A stretch of 64,000 nucleotides of DNA from positions 1 through 64,000 of the forward strand of contig CAZSST010000001.1 in assembly GCA_964609575.1 (NCBI GenBank), read 5' to 3'. This DNA comes from Cloacimonas sp964609575. GTDB taxonomy: Bacteria; Cloacimonadota; Cloacimonadia; Cloacimonadales; Cloacimonadaceae. This document shows, one piece after another, positions 52,106-60,370 of the stretch (its first letter is position 1; each line of letters starts with the position of its first letter). The notes below the pieces were generated by a model, which was not told the DNA's origin, searched no databases, and worked only from the letters and a program-made list of their open reading frames with translations. Made by a program: the position numbers and the translations under genes.

Positions 52106-53104
52106 ATGAAGATCATGTTGGTCTTTATTTTTTCGCTTAGCCTGGTGTTTAGCTACGCCGCCATTTACACGGTTAACAATCGCCCCAATACTGATCCCGA
52201 TTTTAGCTCTCTGTCTGCGGCTCACACGGCTGCTCAACCTGGAGACACTCTTTACATTTGCGCTTCTTCCTCTTCATACGGAGATCTAACCATTAGTAAA
52301 AGAATCACTCTCATAGGTCCCGGCTACTTTTTGGAAGAAAATCCCCAAACCCAGGTAGGTAGTTTTCTCGCTATGGTGGATTACCTCAGTTTTGTATCCG
52401 GAGCAAGCGATACATTCGTTACCGGACTTCAGATCAAAAGAATCAGCATCAGTTCATCAAATATCACCATTACCAGAAATTATATCAGAAGTACGGATGG
52501 TTATTCTTCTCATGTTATCAATGTTGCCTGGTATCATACCAATATCGCCATCATCCAGAACTTCTTCTACTTCAATTATGAATATAATAACAATGAAGGG
52601 TTAATAGAACTAACCGGTTACAACAGCGGAGTGCTGATTTCCAATAACATCCTTCTTAGCTACGAAGGAGCAAACCTCACAGTCAGCCCCACTTCCAGTG
52701 CCACTATCGAAAATAACGTAATGCTGGGAGGAATATCCACTCTCAACAACTCCATCTTCCAGAATAACATCATGATCATGGGTACCTTCAATTCGGTATC
52801 GGGCAACCAAGTACGCTATAATCTGGCTAATCAGGGGCAATTTGGCACCGAAAATGGCAACCAAAGTAACATTGATATGAATACGGTGTTTACCTACACG
52901 GGTTCCACCGACGGCAGATACGCGTTGTTACCTACTTCTCCCGCTATTGGTGCGGGTTTGAATGGGGTTGATTGTGGAGTTTTCGGAGGTGCCAACCCCT
53001 ATGTGCTTTCGGGAATGCCCGCAAATATCCCTTCCATATACGAAATTCAAGCTCCCGCATCGGGTTTTGTACTTCCTGTGAGTTTCAGAGCCAAAGCACA
53101 CTGA
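52106..53104 (+). CDS. Secreted parallel beta-helix protein
   Basis: This 332-aa protein has a signal peptide (1-18). The repeating pattern DFSSLSAAHTAAQPGDTLYI and NITITRNYI, NIAIIQNFF, GVLISNNILL, TIENNVMLGG is typical of right-handed beta-helix (pectate-lyase-like) proteins. No catalytic triad of a known lyase was found. It would bind or act on polysaccharide at the surface. AAGGAG lies 8 nt before the ATG. It precedes another secreted gene by 13 bp. No sorting tail is present at the C-terminus. Confidence 0.75.
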   Translation: MKIMLVFIFSLSLVFSYAAIYTVNNRPNTDPDFSSLSAAHTAAQPGDTLYICASSSSYGDLTISKRITLIGPGYFLEENPQTQVGSFLAMVDYLSFVSGASDTFVTGLQIKRISISSSNITITRNYIRSTDGYSSHVINVAWYHTNIAIIQNFFYFNYEYNNNEGLIELTGYNSGVLISNNILLSYEGANLTVSPTSSATIENNVMLGGISTLNNSIFQNNIMIMGTFNSVSGNQVRYNLANQGQFGTENGNQSNIDMNTVFTYTGSTDGRYALLPTSPAIGAGLNGVDCGVFGGANPYVLSGMPANIPSIYEIQAPASGFVLPVSFRAKAH

Positions 53105-53117
53105 AAGGGCTAAGATC

Positions 53118-54278
53118 ATGAAGCCGTCAACGATCTTGCTGCTGATCTTATTGATCCATACATCCATTGGTTATGGGGGTTTGGTTACCTTCAAATATTA
53201 TTGTAATGAGGGATCTTTTGCTGAAGCCAATAACATTGACTTATCGGGAGAGCAAAGCGTAGAACAGCAGCTTTCCGTAGCTCTGGGTGAGGTACCTTTG
53301 GGGATTAATCATCTGCATATGCGAGTAGAAGATAGCTCTGGCATACCCAGCCATCCACAAAGCTTGGTTTTTTATAAATCCATAAATGCAGAGCCCATAC
53401 CCATCGTTGCTGCAGAGTATTTCTGGGATAGTGATCCCGGCTGGGGACAGGGAGCGCAAGTACCTCTGGATCAGGGAGTTACTATAGATGATTTTGCTTA
53501 TCTCGATTTAAGTGCGCTTGAAAAAGGCATCCATCATCTGGGCTTCCGGGTAAAGAATCAGCGTGGAAAATGGAGCATGCCCCAGTGGCTAATCTTCCTG
53601 AAGACTGACGAAGCACAAATGTCACCCGTGGTTGCGGCGGAGTATTTCTGGGACGCTGACCCTGGCTGGGGATTTGGTAATCCCATAGCTGTTACTCCGG
53701 GAATAACGATACACCAGCTTACAGAACTGGCTATGCAAAGTCTTAGCCCTGGCTCTCATTATCTGGGGATAAGGGTAAAAAACGAACTGGGCATATGGAG
53801 CTTGCCCTTATGGCATCAAGCCTATCGCATCCCTTTTTCCCAGCCGGATGAGATTACCGCTTTGGGATGGTACTTTACTGGTAATGCTCTTCCCATTGAT
53901 GAAGAACATGAACTTCTTCCAAATGGTTCCGGGCTGCTGGTACAGGATAGTCTGGCCATACCGCTTACGAGCCTTGAGGAAGGTCAGAACTATCTGCTGC
54001 ATGTTTATGCGCTAAATAGCTCCGGCATCAGAAGCCATGAAGTTCTAGTTCAGCTTAGTCCCGATTGGACTCCCCGGCACCCCGTTCTGAATTATGTAAA
54101 TGGTACCATCTACCTTACTTGGGATCCGGTATCGGGGGCTGAAAGTTATAAAATCATGGCCAGCGCCTTGCCGGAAGGACCTTTCAGCTTTCTTGCCGAG
54201 GCCAATGAGCCATATTATCAGGATACTCCCGTTGCTAAGAGATTTTATCAGGTAAAGGCCATCAATTCAGGATATTAG
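53118..54278 (+). CDS. Secreted protein with tandem DPG-type repeats and C-terminal Fn3 domain
   Basis: This 386-aa protein has a signal peptide (1-19). Four tandem units of about 66-85 residues then each run from a Tyr/Trp-rich start (VTFKYYCNEG, AEYFWDSDPGWGQG, AEYFWDADPGWGFG, ALGWYFTGN) to HLxxRVxx and a tail (SGIPSHPQSL, RGKWSMPQWL, LGIWSLPLW, SGIRSHEVLV). A final Fn3-like domain follows (GTIYLTWDPVSGAESYKIMA to RFYQVKAINSGY). The EYFxDxDPGxG repeat is familiar from secreted Bacteroidetes proteins but has no assigned function known to me. No sorting signal is obvious. It ends directly against the convergent exporter gene. Confidence 0.72.
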   Translation: MKPSTILLLILLIHTSIGYGGLVTFKYYCNEGSFAEANNIDLSGEQSVEQQLSVALGEVPLGINHLHMRVEDSSGIPSHPQSLVFYKSINAEPIPIVAAEYFWDSDPGWGQGAQVPLDQGVTIDDFAYLDLSALEKGIHHLGFRVKNQRGKWSMPQWLIFLKTDEAQMSPVVAAEYFWDADPGWGFGNPIAVTPGITIHQLTELAMQSLSPGSHYLGIRVKNELGIWSLPLWHQAYRIPFSQPDEITALGWYFTGNALPIDEEHELLPNGSGLLVQDSLAIPLTSLEEGQNYLLHVYALNSSGIRSHEVLVQLSPDWTPRHPVLNYVNGTIYLTWDPVSGAESYKIMASALPEGPFSFLAEANEPYYQDTPVAKRFYQVKAINSGY

Positions 54279-55340
54279 CTATTCGCTGCTGATGATCGCC
54301 GAGATCACATTCTCGGGATCTACTTGTTTTAAAATGATATTGATAGCCGAGGTCAGAGGAACGCAAATCAGCATCCCCACAATTCCCCATAGCCAACCCC
54401 AAAAGATCAAAGAGATCAAAACCATGATAGGGGTTAGGTTCAGCCGGTTGCCTTGCAAGCGTGGCTCCAGGATATTCCCAAAAAACATCTGCGTGGCAAT
54501 GATGAACAAACTGAAAAAAAGCAACCGCGCATCAAATCCCCCCTGCAAAAAGCAGATGATGATGGGTATTGCTGAGGCAATGATGGAACCTATATTGGGA
54601 ATGAAATTTAGCACAAAAAGCAGTATCCCACACACCAAAACAAAATCCACTCCATAGAGCAGCATAAATCCCATTCCCACCAATGCGGTAACCAGGCTGA
54701 TGATGGTTTTTACCGTTAAGTAATTCTGGATTTGCTTTTCCACACGGCTGATGGTATCCGCGGTTTGTTCCTTGCTTTTGGAACTGAGCACTTTTTTAAG
54801 CCGCATCCCCAGTTTATCCGCTTCCAATAGGATAAAAATCAGAAACACCAAAATCAGAAAGATGTTCCACATGCTGTCCATCAAGCCGGTCATCGTGCCT
54901 GTGATAATCTTCGGAATTGAAAGCGATCCCCCCGAAAAGAGCTGTTGAATATCGAGCAGGGGAATATTCTGGCTGGCGATATCGAGCTTTTTGGCAAAAG
55001 CTTCCCATTGCCCGTATCCTTGGTTCAGAAATTTTTCAAAGCGCAATTGATACTTTGGTAGGCCGGTTACAATGCTGTTCGTGGCGGTATAAAGGATCAT
55101 GGATACCAGCCAGAAGGTGATGGCGATGATCACCAGGGTAATCGTTAAAATCAGCCACATGGGTATTTTTTTGCGCTTAAGATACGAAGTAAGCGGGGCG
55201 AACATAAAGGCAAGAAAGGCTGCCAGAATAAGGGGAATAAAAATAGCTTTCAGGGTTTTCAGCACTATCACCACCACCGGGATCACCAGTACGATCAACA
55301 GGCTGCGGATCAGCTTCAGCTCTTTAGTATATTCGCTCAT
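54279..55340 (-). CDS. AI-2E family transporter
   Basis: This 353-aa membrane protein has about eight helices: FIPLILAAFLAFMFAPLTSY and WLILTITLVIIAITFWLV at the start, FILIFILLEADKLGM in the middle, and VLNFIPNIGSIIASAIPIII and GMLICVPLTSAINIILK near the end, the AI-2E exporter signature. The family exports autoinducer-2 in some bacteria and ions in others; the substrate is unknown here. A GAGG ribosome site precedes the ATG. It converges tail to tail with the DPG-repeat gene with no intervening base. Confidence 0.9.
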   Translation of the reverse strand: MSEYTKELKLIRSLLIVLVIPVVVIVLKTLKAIFIPLILAAFLAFMFAPLTSYLKRKKIPMWLILTITLVIIAITFWLVSMILYTATNSIVTGLPKYQLRFEKFLNQGYGQWEAFAKKLDIASQNIPLLDIQQLFSGGSLSIPKIITGTMTGLMDSMWNIFLILVFLIFILLEADKLGMRLKKVLSSKSKEQTADTISRVEKQIQNYLTVKTIISLVTALVGMGFMLLYGVDFVLVCGILLFVLNFIPNIGSIIASAIPIIICFLQGGFDARLLFFSLFIIATQMFFGNILEPRLQGNRLNLTPIMVLISLIFWGWLWGIVGMLICVPLTSAINIILKQVDPENVISAIISSE

Positions 55341-55458
55341 GACGCCTCACAAACAAGTTTTGGCTAAGGATAATGGACAGCCTTTCCGCGTCAAGCAATA
55401 TCCTTGCTCTCAGCTTGCATAGAACCTTGTGGCTTACATCTTAAGGATAGGTAATAAA

Positions 55459-55481
55459 CCTTCTGAGAAATCCTTTGGAGG
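55459..55481. repeat. Conserved-loop hairpin, copy 2 of 2
   Basis: CCTTC/GGAGG (with one T-G wobble) encloses the 13-nt loop TGAGAAATCCTTT. The loop matches 11 of 13 positions of 11923-11935. One outer stem pair changed from G-C to C-G, keeping the pairing. It lies 119 bp upstream of the AI-2E transporter start. Confidence 0.5.
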
Positions 55482-55786
55482 CTCATAGGAGGATATCATT
55501 GATTTGGAGAGATTAATGTATGCAAGGATTAATTATAGTGCTATGACAACGACTTGGTGGAGTCTATCTGGCCTCCGCTTGCATAATTCATATCTTCTTG
55601 TTTAGATGCCAAATGGACTACACTGTAGGCGCGGCTGGGTTTGCTGTAGTCCATGCCGCCTTTAGCAGGATTGAGAGCTAAAGAATTGGCAGTGGCGGCA
55701 TCGACTCCAGCAGTGTATGCAACATTTACTCCAGCAACACACATACTATACTTTCTGCCAAGAAGCATCCCTAATCCCACCTTCAA

Positions 55787-55814
55787 CCTTCCCTCATCGC
55801 GACAAGGGAAGGAT
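55787..55814. repeat. CATCGCGA-loop hairpin, copy 3 of 3
   Basis: The best-preserved copy: CCTTCCCT and AGGGAAGG form a perfect 8-bp stem around loop CATCGCGACA. It lies 30 bp beyond the stop of the minus-strand GLUG gene. No T-run follows on either strand. Confidence 0.72.
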
Positions 55815-55843
55815 AAGGGTGGGAATAGCTTGGGTTGATGGAC

Positions 55844-57982
55844 TCAGTTGCGCGCGGCTTTAACTATAAAGAACTTCTTTGAATCACCCGGCAAGGAATA
55901 GCTGTTTTGGGCACTTTCTCCCACATAAGTCCATTCATTCCATGGCAGATATGGATCATCAGCGGAGTAGATATGATAGGCAGTGATGTCTGCAACGGGC
56001 TGCCACTCCAAATTGATCTGATTGCCGCTAAAACTGATAAGCAATCCTGAAACGCTATCGGGAAGAGGAAGATCCTGCCAGCCCAGATGGGGATAGCCAC
56101 TGTTTATTGCGCTCTGCTGATCATGACGCCAGATGTTTACAAAATCCCACGCGGAAAAAGTATCCAGGGAACCCGGATAGATCATCTGGGTATGAGTTCT
56201 GCCCTGATTGAGATAATCATTGGGAATGCCGGTACTATCGGTATCATAGTAGCACAAGTTGGTTAAGCTGCCATCGCTAACGTAGCCTGCCACCCCTCCA
56301 TAAAAGCTTCCGCCCGGAGTAATGCCTATCCATCCGGTAGCATAGCTATTGTTGATAAAGGCGTTATTGCTGCCACCCACTATTCCTGCCACTCCTCCCA
56401 CATTCCTGCCTCCATATACGGATGCGCGACTGTAGCAGTTAGTTATATAACCCCAGGATAAGAAGCCTGTGATACCTCCTACGTTCCATCCGGCAACAAT
56501 GTTTCCGCGGCTGGTACTCTGGCTGATGGTTCCCGTTATGGTTCCGCTGCTACTGAGAATTCCAACCAAGCCGCCTACGCTATCTCCCGCGGAAGGTATG
56601 GAAACATCTGCATGGCAGCGGTTCACCGTGCTATTCACCATTCTGGCGCAGATGGCTCCGGCATTGTTAGAACTTATCATCTGGCAGCTAATATCCACGT
56701 CGTTTATTTCTCCGCCAAAAGCATCAGCAACCAAAACCGAGCAGTAGACCTTGCCCCATACCTTGGCACTTAGAATCTTGATATTCTTAAGCGTGGCATT
56801 CTGGGTATAGGCATAGATACCGTTGTAATCATTTCGGGGACGATTGATTACAAGATTCTGGATACTGTGTCCATCGCCGTCCAGGGTTCCACTAAAGGGT
56901 GTGGCCGCCGTTCCCACGGGCAGCCAACCCTGGCCATGGTTCCAGATCACGGATGAACTGAGATCTATATCGTCAGTCAGCATGAACCAGCTTTGGGGAG
57001 CAAGGCTAAGCGATTGTAGCTGATTAGCATTGCCGATGAGGTAAGGATCAGCCTCGGTGCCTGTTCCCGTAAGTTCTGCCAGGGTTATAGTTGTAGGTAG
57101 ATCCCATGTAGCCAATAAAGATAGATTTGGGTAGGAGACTCCTTCCAAAATGCTCCACCCAGTATCAAAATTCCAGGTTTCGTATGTGGATTGCTGTTTC
57201 ATTTGGGCAGTGGTTTTGGGGAATCCAGCACGATTAGTGCTTTGGCCGGAAGTTTGGTAATCCCAATAGCAGTATTTAATATCACCGCCATTATGCCTGC
57301 CGATCAAGCCTTCTTGATAAAAGTTGGCGCCGCCATTCACGGCTCCGTTGCTGTAGCAATTGTAATAGTGGGCATAATCGAATCCGCTTTGACCCACAAG
57401 TCCCCCCACATTATCCGATCCCTGCACTGAAACCTGCGAAAAACAATTGGTAAAGACCGTATGGTAATTGGCAAAACCTACCAAGCCGCCCACATTGTTA
57501 TTACCTGTTACCACACCTGTGGTAGAGCAATTATTTATCATGCTGCTCTGTGCTACTCCTGCCAGACCACCCGCATAAATGAAACCTCCGATAGATAGAC
57601 CTCGTAGGTGGATATTGTTCAATTTGGCTCCTACCAGATAACCAAAAAGTCCGGTGTAATTACTTACCGTACGGCTGAGATACAATCCCTGAATCTCAAA
57701 TCCTTGGCCATCGTAGGTTCCGGTAAACCAGGGGGATACCATGCCCAGGGGAGTCCATCCCGCTCCCAGATCAAGCTGGGTGCTGGCACTGGCGTCAATA
57801 TTGGCGGTTTGAAGGTAATGCAAGCTCCAGTAACCCGGAGACTGCCCAATCCATAAGAGATTATTGAAATTGGCAATTTGATAGGGATTCTCGGGAGTTC
57901 CTACACCTGCGGGTTGTTCTGCTATCTGGGCTGAAAGCGTTGTTGCAAAAAGTAGTAACACTACAAAAAATAGATTTTTCAT
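55844..57982 (-). CDS. Secreted GLUG-repeat protein with C-terminal Fn3-like domain
   Basis: This 712-aa protein has a signal peptide (1-18) and two blocks of GLUG-type units. The first block is near residues 80-220 (NVGGLVGFAN, NVGGLVGQSG) and the second near 390-560 (SVGGLVGILSS, NVGGITGFLS, NVGGVAGIVG). Each block is preceded by a GTGTEADPYLI or GVGTPENPYQIAN start motif. The C-terminal 90 residues are Fn3-like (ISFSGNQINLEWQPVADITA, ending KKFFIVKAARN). GLUG repeats occur in adhesins and M26-type proteases; no protease motif is seen. ATG 57982 is used, 6 nt after GAGG. A structured leader lies upstream. Confidence 0.8.
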   Translation of the reverse strand: MKNLFFVVLLLFATTLSAQIAEQPAGVGTPENPYQIANFNNLLWIGQSPGYWSLHYLQTANIDASASTQLDLGAGWTPLGMVSPWFTGTYDGQGFEIQGLYLSRTVSNYTGLFGYLVGAKLNNIHLRGLSIGGFIYAGGLAGVAQSSMINNCSTTGVVTGNNNVGGLVGFANYHTVFTNCFSQVSVQGSDNVGGLVGQSGFDYAHYYNCYSNGAVNGGANFYQEGLIGRHNGGDIKYCYWDYQTSGQSTNRAGFPKTTAQMKQQSTYETWNFDTGWSILEGVSYPNLSLLATWDLPTTITLAELTGTGTEADPYLIGNANQLQSLSLAPQSWFMLTDDIDLSSSVIWNHGQGWLPVGTAATPFSGTLDGDGHSIQNLVINRPRNDYNGIYAYTQNATLKNIKILSAKVWGKVYCSVLVADAFGGEINDVDISCQMISSNNAGAICARMVNSTVNRCHADVSIPSAGDSVGGLVGILSSSGTITGTISQSTSRGNIVAGWNVGGITGFLSWGYITNCYSRASVYGGRNVGGVAGIVGGSNNAFINNSYATGWIGITPGGSFYGGVAGYVSDGSLTNLCYYDTDSTGIPNDYLNQGRTHTQMIYPGSLDTFSAWDFVNIWRHDQQSAINSGYPHLGWQDLPLPDSVSGLLISFSGNQINLEWQPVADITAYHIYSADDPYLPWNEWTYVGESAQNSYSLPGDSKKFFIVKAARN

Positions 57983-58007
57983 CATGGTCCTCATAATTAT
58001 CACAGGG

Positions 58008-58043
58008 GTTAAAGCCATCGTTGCCGTTTCCGGCGGTTTTAAC
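58008..58043 (-). other. Structured leader candidate (GAAA-capped hairpin)
   Basis: On the minus strand, GTTAAAACC pairs with GGCTTTAAC (8 of 9) and encloses GCCG-GAAA-CGGC, a 4-bp hairpin with a GNRA tetraloop, plus a 6-nt bulge. It lies 26-61 nt upstream of the GLUG gene start and could shape its translation or stability. No known riboswitch class was recognised. Confidence 0.35.
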
Positions 58044-58330
58044 TGCTATATTAAAGTCCGCGAAGACCATGGCGTGCCAGGTGCCGGACAGGCTAAATGA
58101 TTAGTTTCAAATCTAAATCGCCATAATTCACAAATGTCATTCAATGGGAAAGCTGTCAAGCAATAAACGCCGAAATGCTAAAAATAATATCTTCGAGAGA
58201 AACAAAAGATTGTGCTTGACGAAAATTATGCACTTGGTAGTTTAGGCATCGTAAGCAGTGCGTGTTCATCCTGCTTCTTACAGCGAGTCTGTAAACTAAT
58301 CCCGAGCATATAACAAGTGAGGAGTTTCCC

Positions 58331-59038
58331 ATGAACGAAATCATCAAATTCCTGAATCAGGTGGACGGTGGAATCGTTTTGGATGCTGCAACAGGTCGGG
58401 GAGAATTTATCACCACCCTGAAACAGCATCTGAAAAGTTACATCCAGATCATTGGGATTGATGCTTCTGAGAAGTCTGTGGAGTATGCCCAGAAATTTTT
58501 CCCGGAAAATGATGTGGAAGTGTATAAAATGAATTTGGAGGATATCCAGTTTGCGGACAATTACTTTGATTTTGTTAGCATCTCCAATTCCCTGCATCAC
58601 CTTCAGCATGTGGATACCGTGTTTGGCGAATTGCTGCGGGTTTTAAAGCCTGGTGGAATAATGCTGGTGGCGGAAATGTATTCTGATGGAAATCAAACTC
58701 CGGCTCAGCAAAGCCATATTTTGCTTCATCATTGGCTGGCGGAGGTGGACCGACTGCATGGCAGCTATCACCAAAGCACTTACACCAAAGCGGAATTGGA
58801 AGCTATTTACCACGATATCAAGCTGAAAAAAAAGGCGGTGGCAGATTTCTATATTCCCGTGGATGATCCAAATCGCAATTGCCAAAGCTTGCTGAAGAAT
58901 TGCCAGGAAACTCTGAAACGGTTGGAAACCATGCCTGATACAGAAGAACTGCTGCTTACCGGATATAACCTTATAAAAAGAATTCAAGAAATAGGCTGCG
59001 CCGGAGCCAGCAGATTACTGCTAACCGGAACAAAATGA
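58331..59038 (+). CDS. Class I SAM-dependent methyltransferase
   Basis: This 235-aa protein has motif I LDAATGRGEFITTL (residues 18-31), an acidic motif II (GIDASEKSVEYAQ), and NSLHHLQHVDTVF. It is of the UbiE/Methyltransf_11 type. The substrate is unknown; the C-terminal half is helical (GSYHQSTYTKAELEAIYHDI, LKNCQETLKRLETM). GAGGAG precedes the ATG. It is separated from rho by 72 bp. Confidence 0.85.
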   Translation: MNEIIKFLNQVDGGIVLDAATGRGEFITTLKQHLKSYIQIIGIDASEKSVEYAQKFFPENDVEVYKMNLEDIQFADNYFDFVSISNSLHHLQHVDTVFGELLRVLKPGGIMLVAEMYSDGNQTPAQQSHILLHHWLAEVDRLHGSYHQSTYTKAELEAIYHDIKLKKKAVADFYIPVDDPNRNCQSLLKNCQETLKRLETMPDTEELLLTGYNLIKRIQEIGCAGASRLLLTGTK

Positions 59039-59110
59039 TATGCAAAACAATAAGATAAAATCGGGATGGATTCTGCGGGAGCAGGGGCTAAGCCTGAAAG
59101 GAGAATAAGG

Positions 59111-60370
59111 ATGCTGATCGAAGACGATCTGTTTAGTTTGAACCAATTGCAATTAAATCGCATTGCGAAAAAGATAGGCCTTACCGGCTATACACAATTG
59201 AAGGGCACGGAACTGATCTTCAAAATGCTGGAGTTTCAGGCTGCCCAGGAAGGTTTAGCCTTTGTAACCGGCTGTTTGGAAATTATGGATGATGGCTTTG
59301 GATTCCTCAGATTTCCTCAGAATAACTACAATCCTGGCCGTGACGATGTTTATGTATCACTTACCCAGATCAGAAGATTTGGGCTGAAAACCGGCCACAT
59401 GATCAGTGGTCCGGTGCGCTCGCCCAAAGAAGGTGAAAAATACTACGCTCTGTTGCGCGTGGAATCCATTAATAATCTTGCTCCCAATTGCCTACAAGAT
59501 CTACGCACTTTCGACGAACTAACGCCATATTATCCCACCGAAAGGCTGAATCTGGAATTTGATCCCGAGAATTATAACACCCGTATTATCAATCTCTTCA
59601 CGCCCATAGGCAAGGGCCAGAGAGGTTTGATCGTGGCGGCTCCACGCACTGGGAAAACAACCTTGCTGCAAGATACAGCAAATGCCATTCTCAGCAATCA
59701 TCCCGAAGTGTTTCTGATTGTGCTGCTGGTGGATGAACGTCCCGAGGAAGTAACGGAAATGAAAAAGATCCTGAAACCTGGGAACCGGGAAGTGATCAGT
59801 TCCACCTTTGACGAATCACCCAAGAACCACACCGCCGTGAGCGAAATGGTGCTGGAAAAAGCGAAGCGCATGATCGAACTGAATCAAGATGTGGTGATAG
59901 TTTTGGATAGTATCACCCGTTTGGCCCGTGCTTATAACAATATCACTCCTTCCAGTGGTAAGGTGCTGAGCGGCGGTATTGATGCCAATGGGCTTATTAA
60001 ACCCAAAAAATTCCTTGGTGCAGCACGTAATACCGAAGAAGCCGGCAGCCTGACCATCATCGCCACCGCTTTGATTGATACAGGAAGCAAGATGGATCAG
60101 GTGATTTTTGAAGAATTCAAGGGAACGGGTAACATGGAACTGGTTTTGGATCGCTCAATTAGCGATATGCGTCTGTATCCCGCCATCGATCTGGTGAAAA
60201 GTGGCACCCGGCGTGAAGAATTGCTCTTAACAAAAAACGAAACCAATCGCATGTATGTACTGCGCAAATATTTAAAGACGATCAGCCCCATCCAGGGGAT
60301 CGAGACGCTGCGCAAGAAAATGCAGGCTACCCAAACCAATCACGAACTTCTCAATTCTATGAGCAATTAA
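59111..60370 (+). CDS. rho: Transcription termination factor Rho
   Basis: This 419-aa hexameric RNA-dependent helicase has the N-terminal helical domain MLIEDDLFSLNQLQLNRIAK and a cold-shock RNA-binding domain (FLRFPQNNYNPGRDDVYVSL, HMISGPVRSPKEGEKYYALL). The ATPase has QRGLIVAAPRTGKTTLLQD and LVDERPEEVTEM, and later DSITRLARAYN and LSGGIDANGL. ATG 59111 has AGGAG 7 nt upstream; an ATG 15 codons earlier lacks a ribosome site. It is followed immediately by a SPOR protein and then mutS, so these three probably share a transcript. Confidence 0.96.
   Translation: MLIEDDLFSLNQLQLNRIAKKIGLTGYTQLKGTELIFKMLEFQAAQEGLAFVTGCLEIMDDGFGFLRFPQNNYNPGRDDVYVSLTQIRRFGLKTGHMISGPVRSPKEGEKYYALLRVESINNLAPNCLQDLRTFDELTPYYPTERLNLEFDPENYNTRIINLFTPIGKGQRGLIVAAPRTGKTTLLQDTANAILSNHPEVFLIVLLVDERPEEVTEMKKILKPGNREVISSTFDESPKNHTAVSEMVLEKAKRMIELNQDVVIVLDSITRLARAYNNITPSSGKVLSGGIDANGLIKPKKFLGAARNTEEAGSLTIIATALIDTGSKMDQVIFEEFKGTGNMELVLDRSISDMRLYPAIDLVKSGTRREELLLTKNETNRMYVLRKYLKTISPIQGIETLRKKMQATQTNHELLNSMSN

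Larger units (their letters stand above)
55341..55843. other. Intergenic region with two hairpin elements
   Basis: About 500 bp between the AI-2E transporter start and the GLUG gene stop. It contains the conserved-loop hairpin at 55459-55481 and the CATCGCGA-loop hairpin at 55787-55814. An 81-codon frame on the minus strand (55541-55786) starts at TTG inside the latter repeat and was not accepted. A T-rich promoter for the transporter was not clear. Confidence 0.5.

Noticed and set aside
55541..55786. 81-codon minus-strand frame with regular Ala/Ser/Tyr content
   Set aside because: It starts at TTG inside the hairpin repeat, lacks a ribosome site, and no domain is recognised. A small secreted peptide cannot be excluded, but support is too weak.
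58008..58043. Cyclic-di-GMP (GEMM) riboswitch for the GLUG gene
   Set aside because: A GNRA hairpin is present, but the conserved GEMM words and the second helix are missing.
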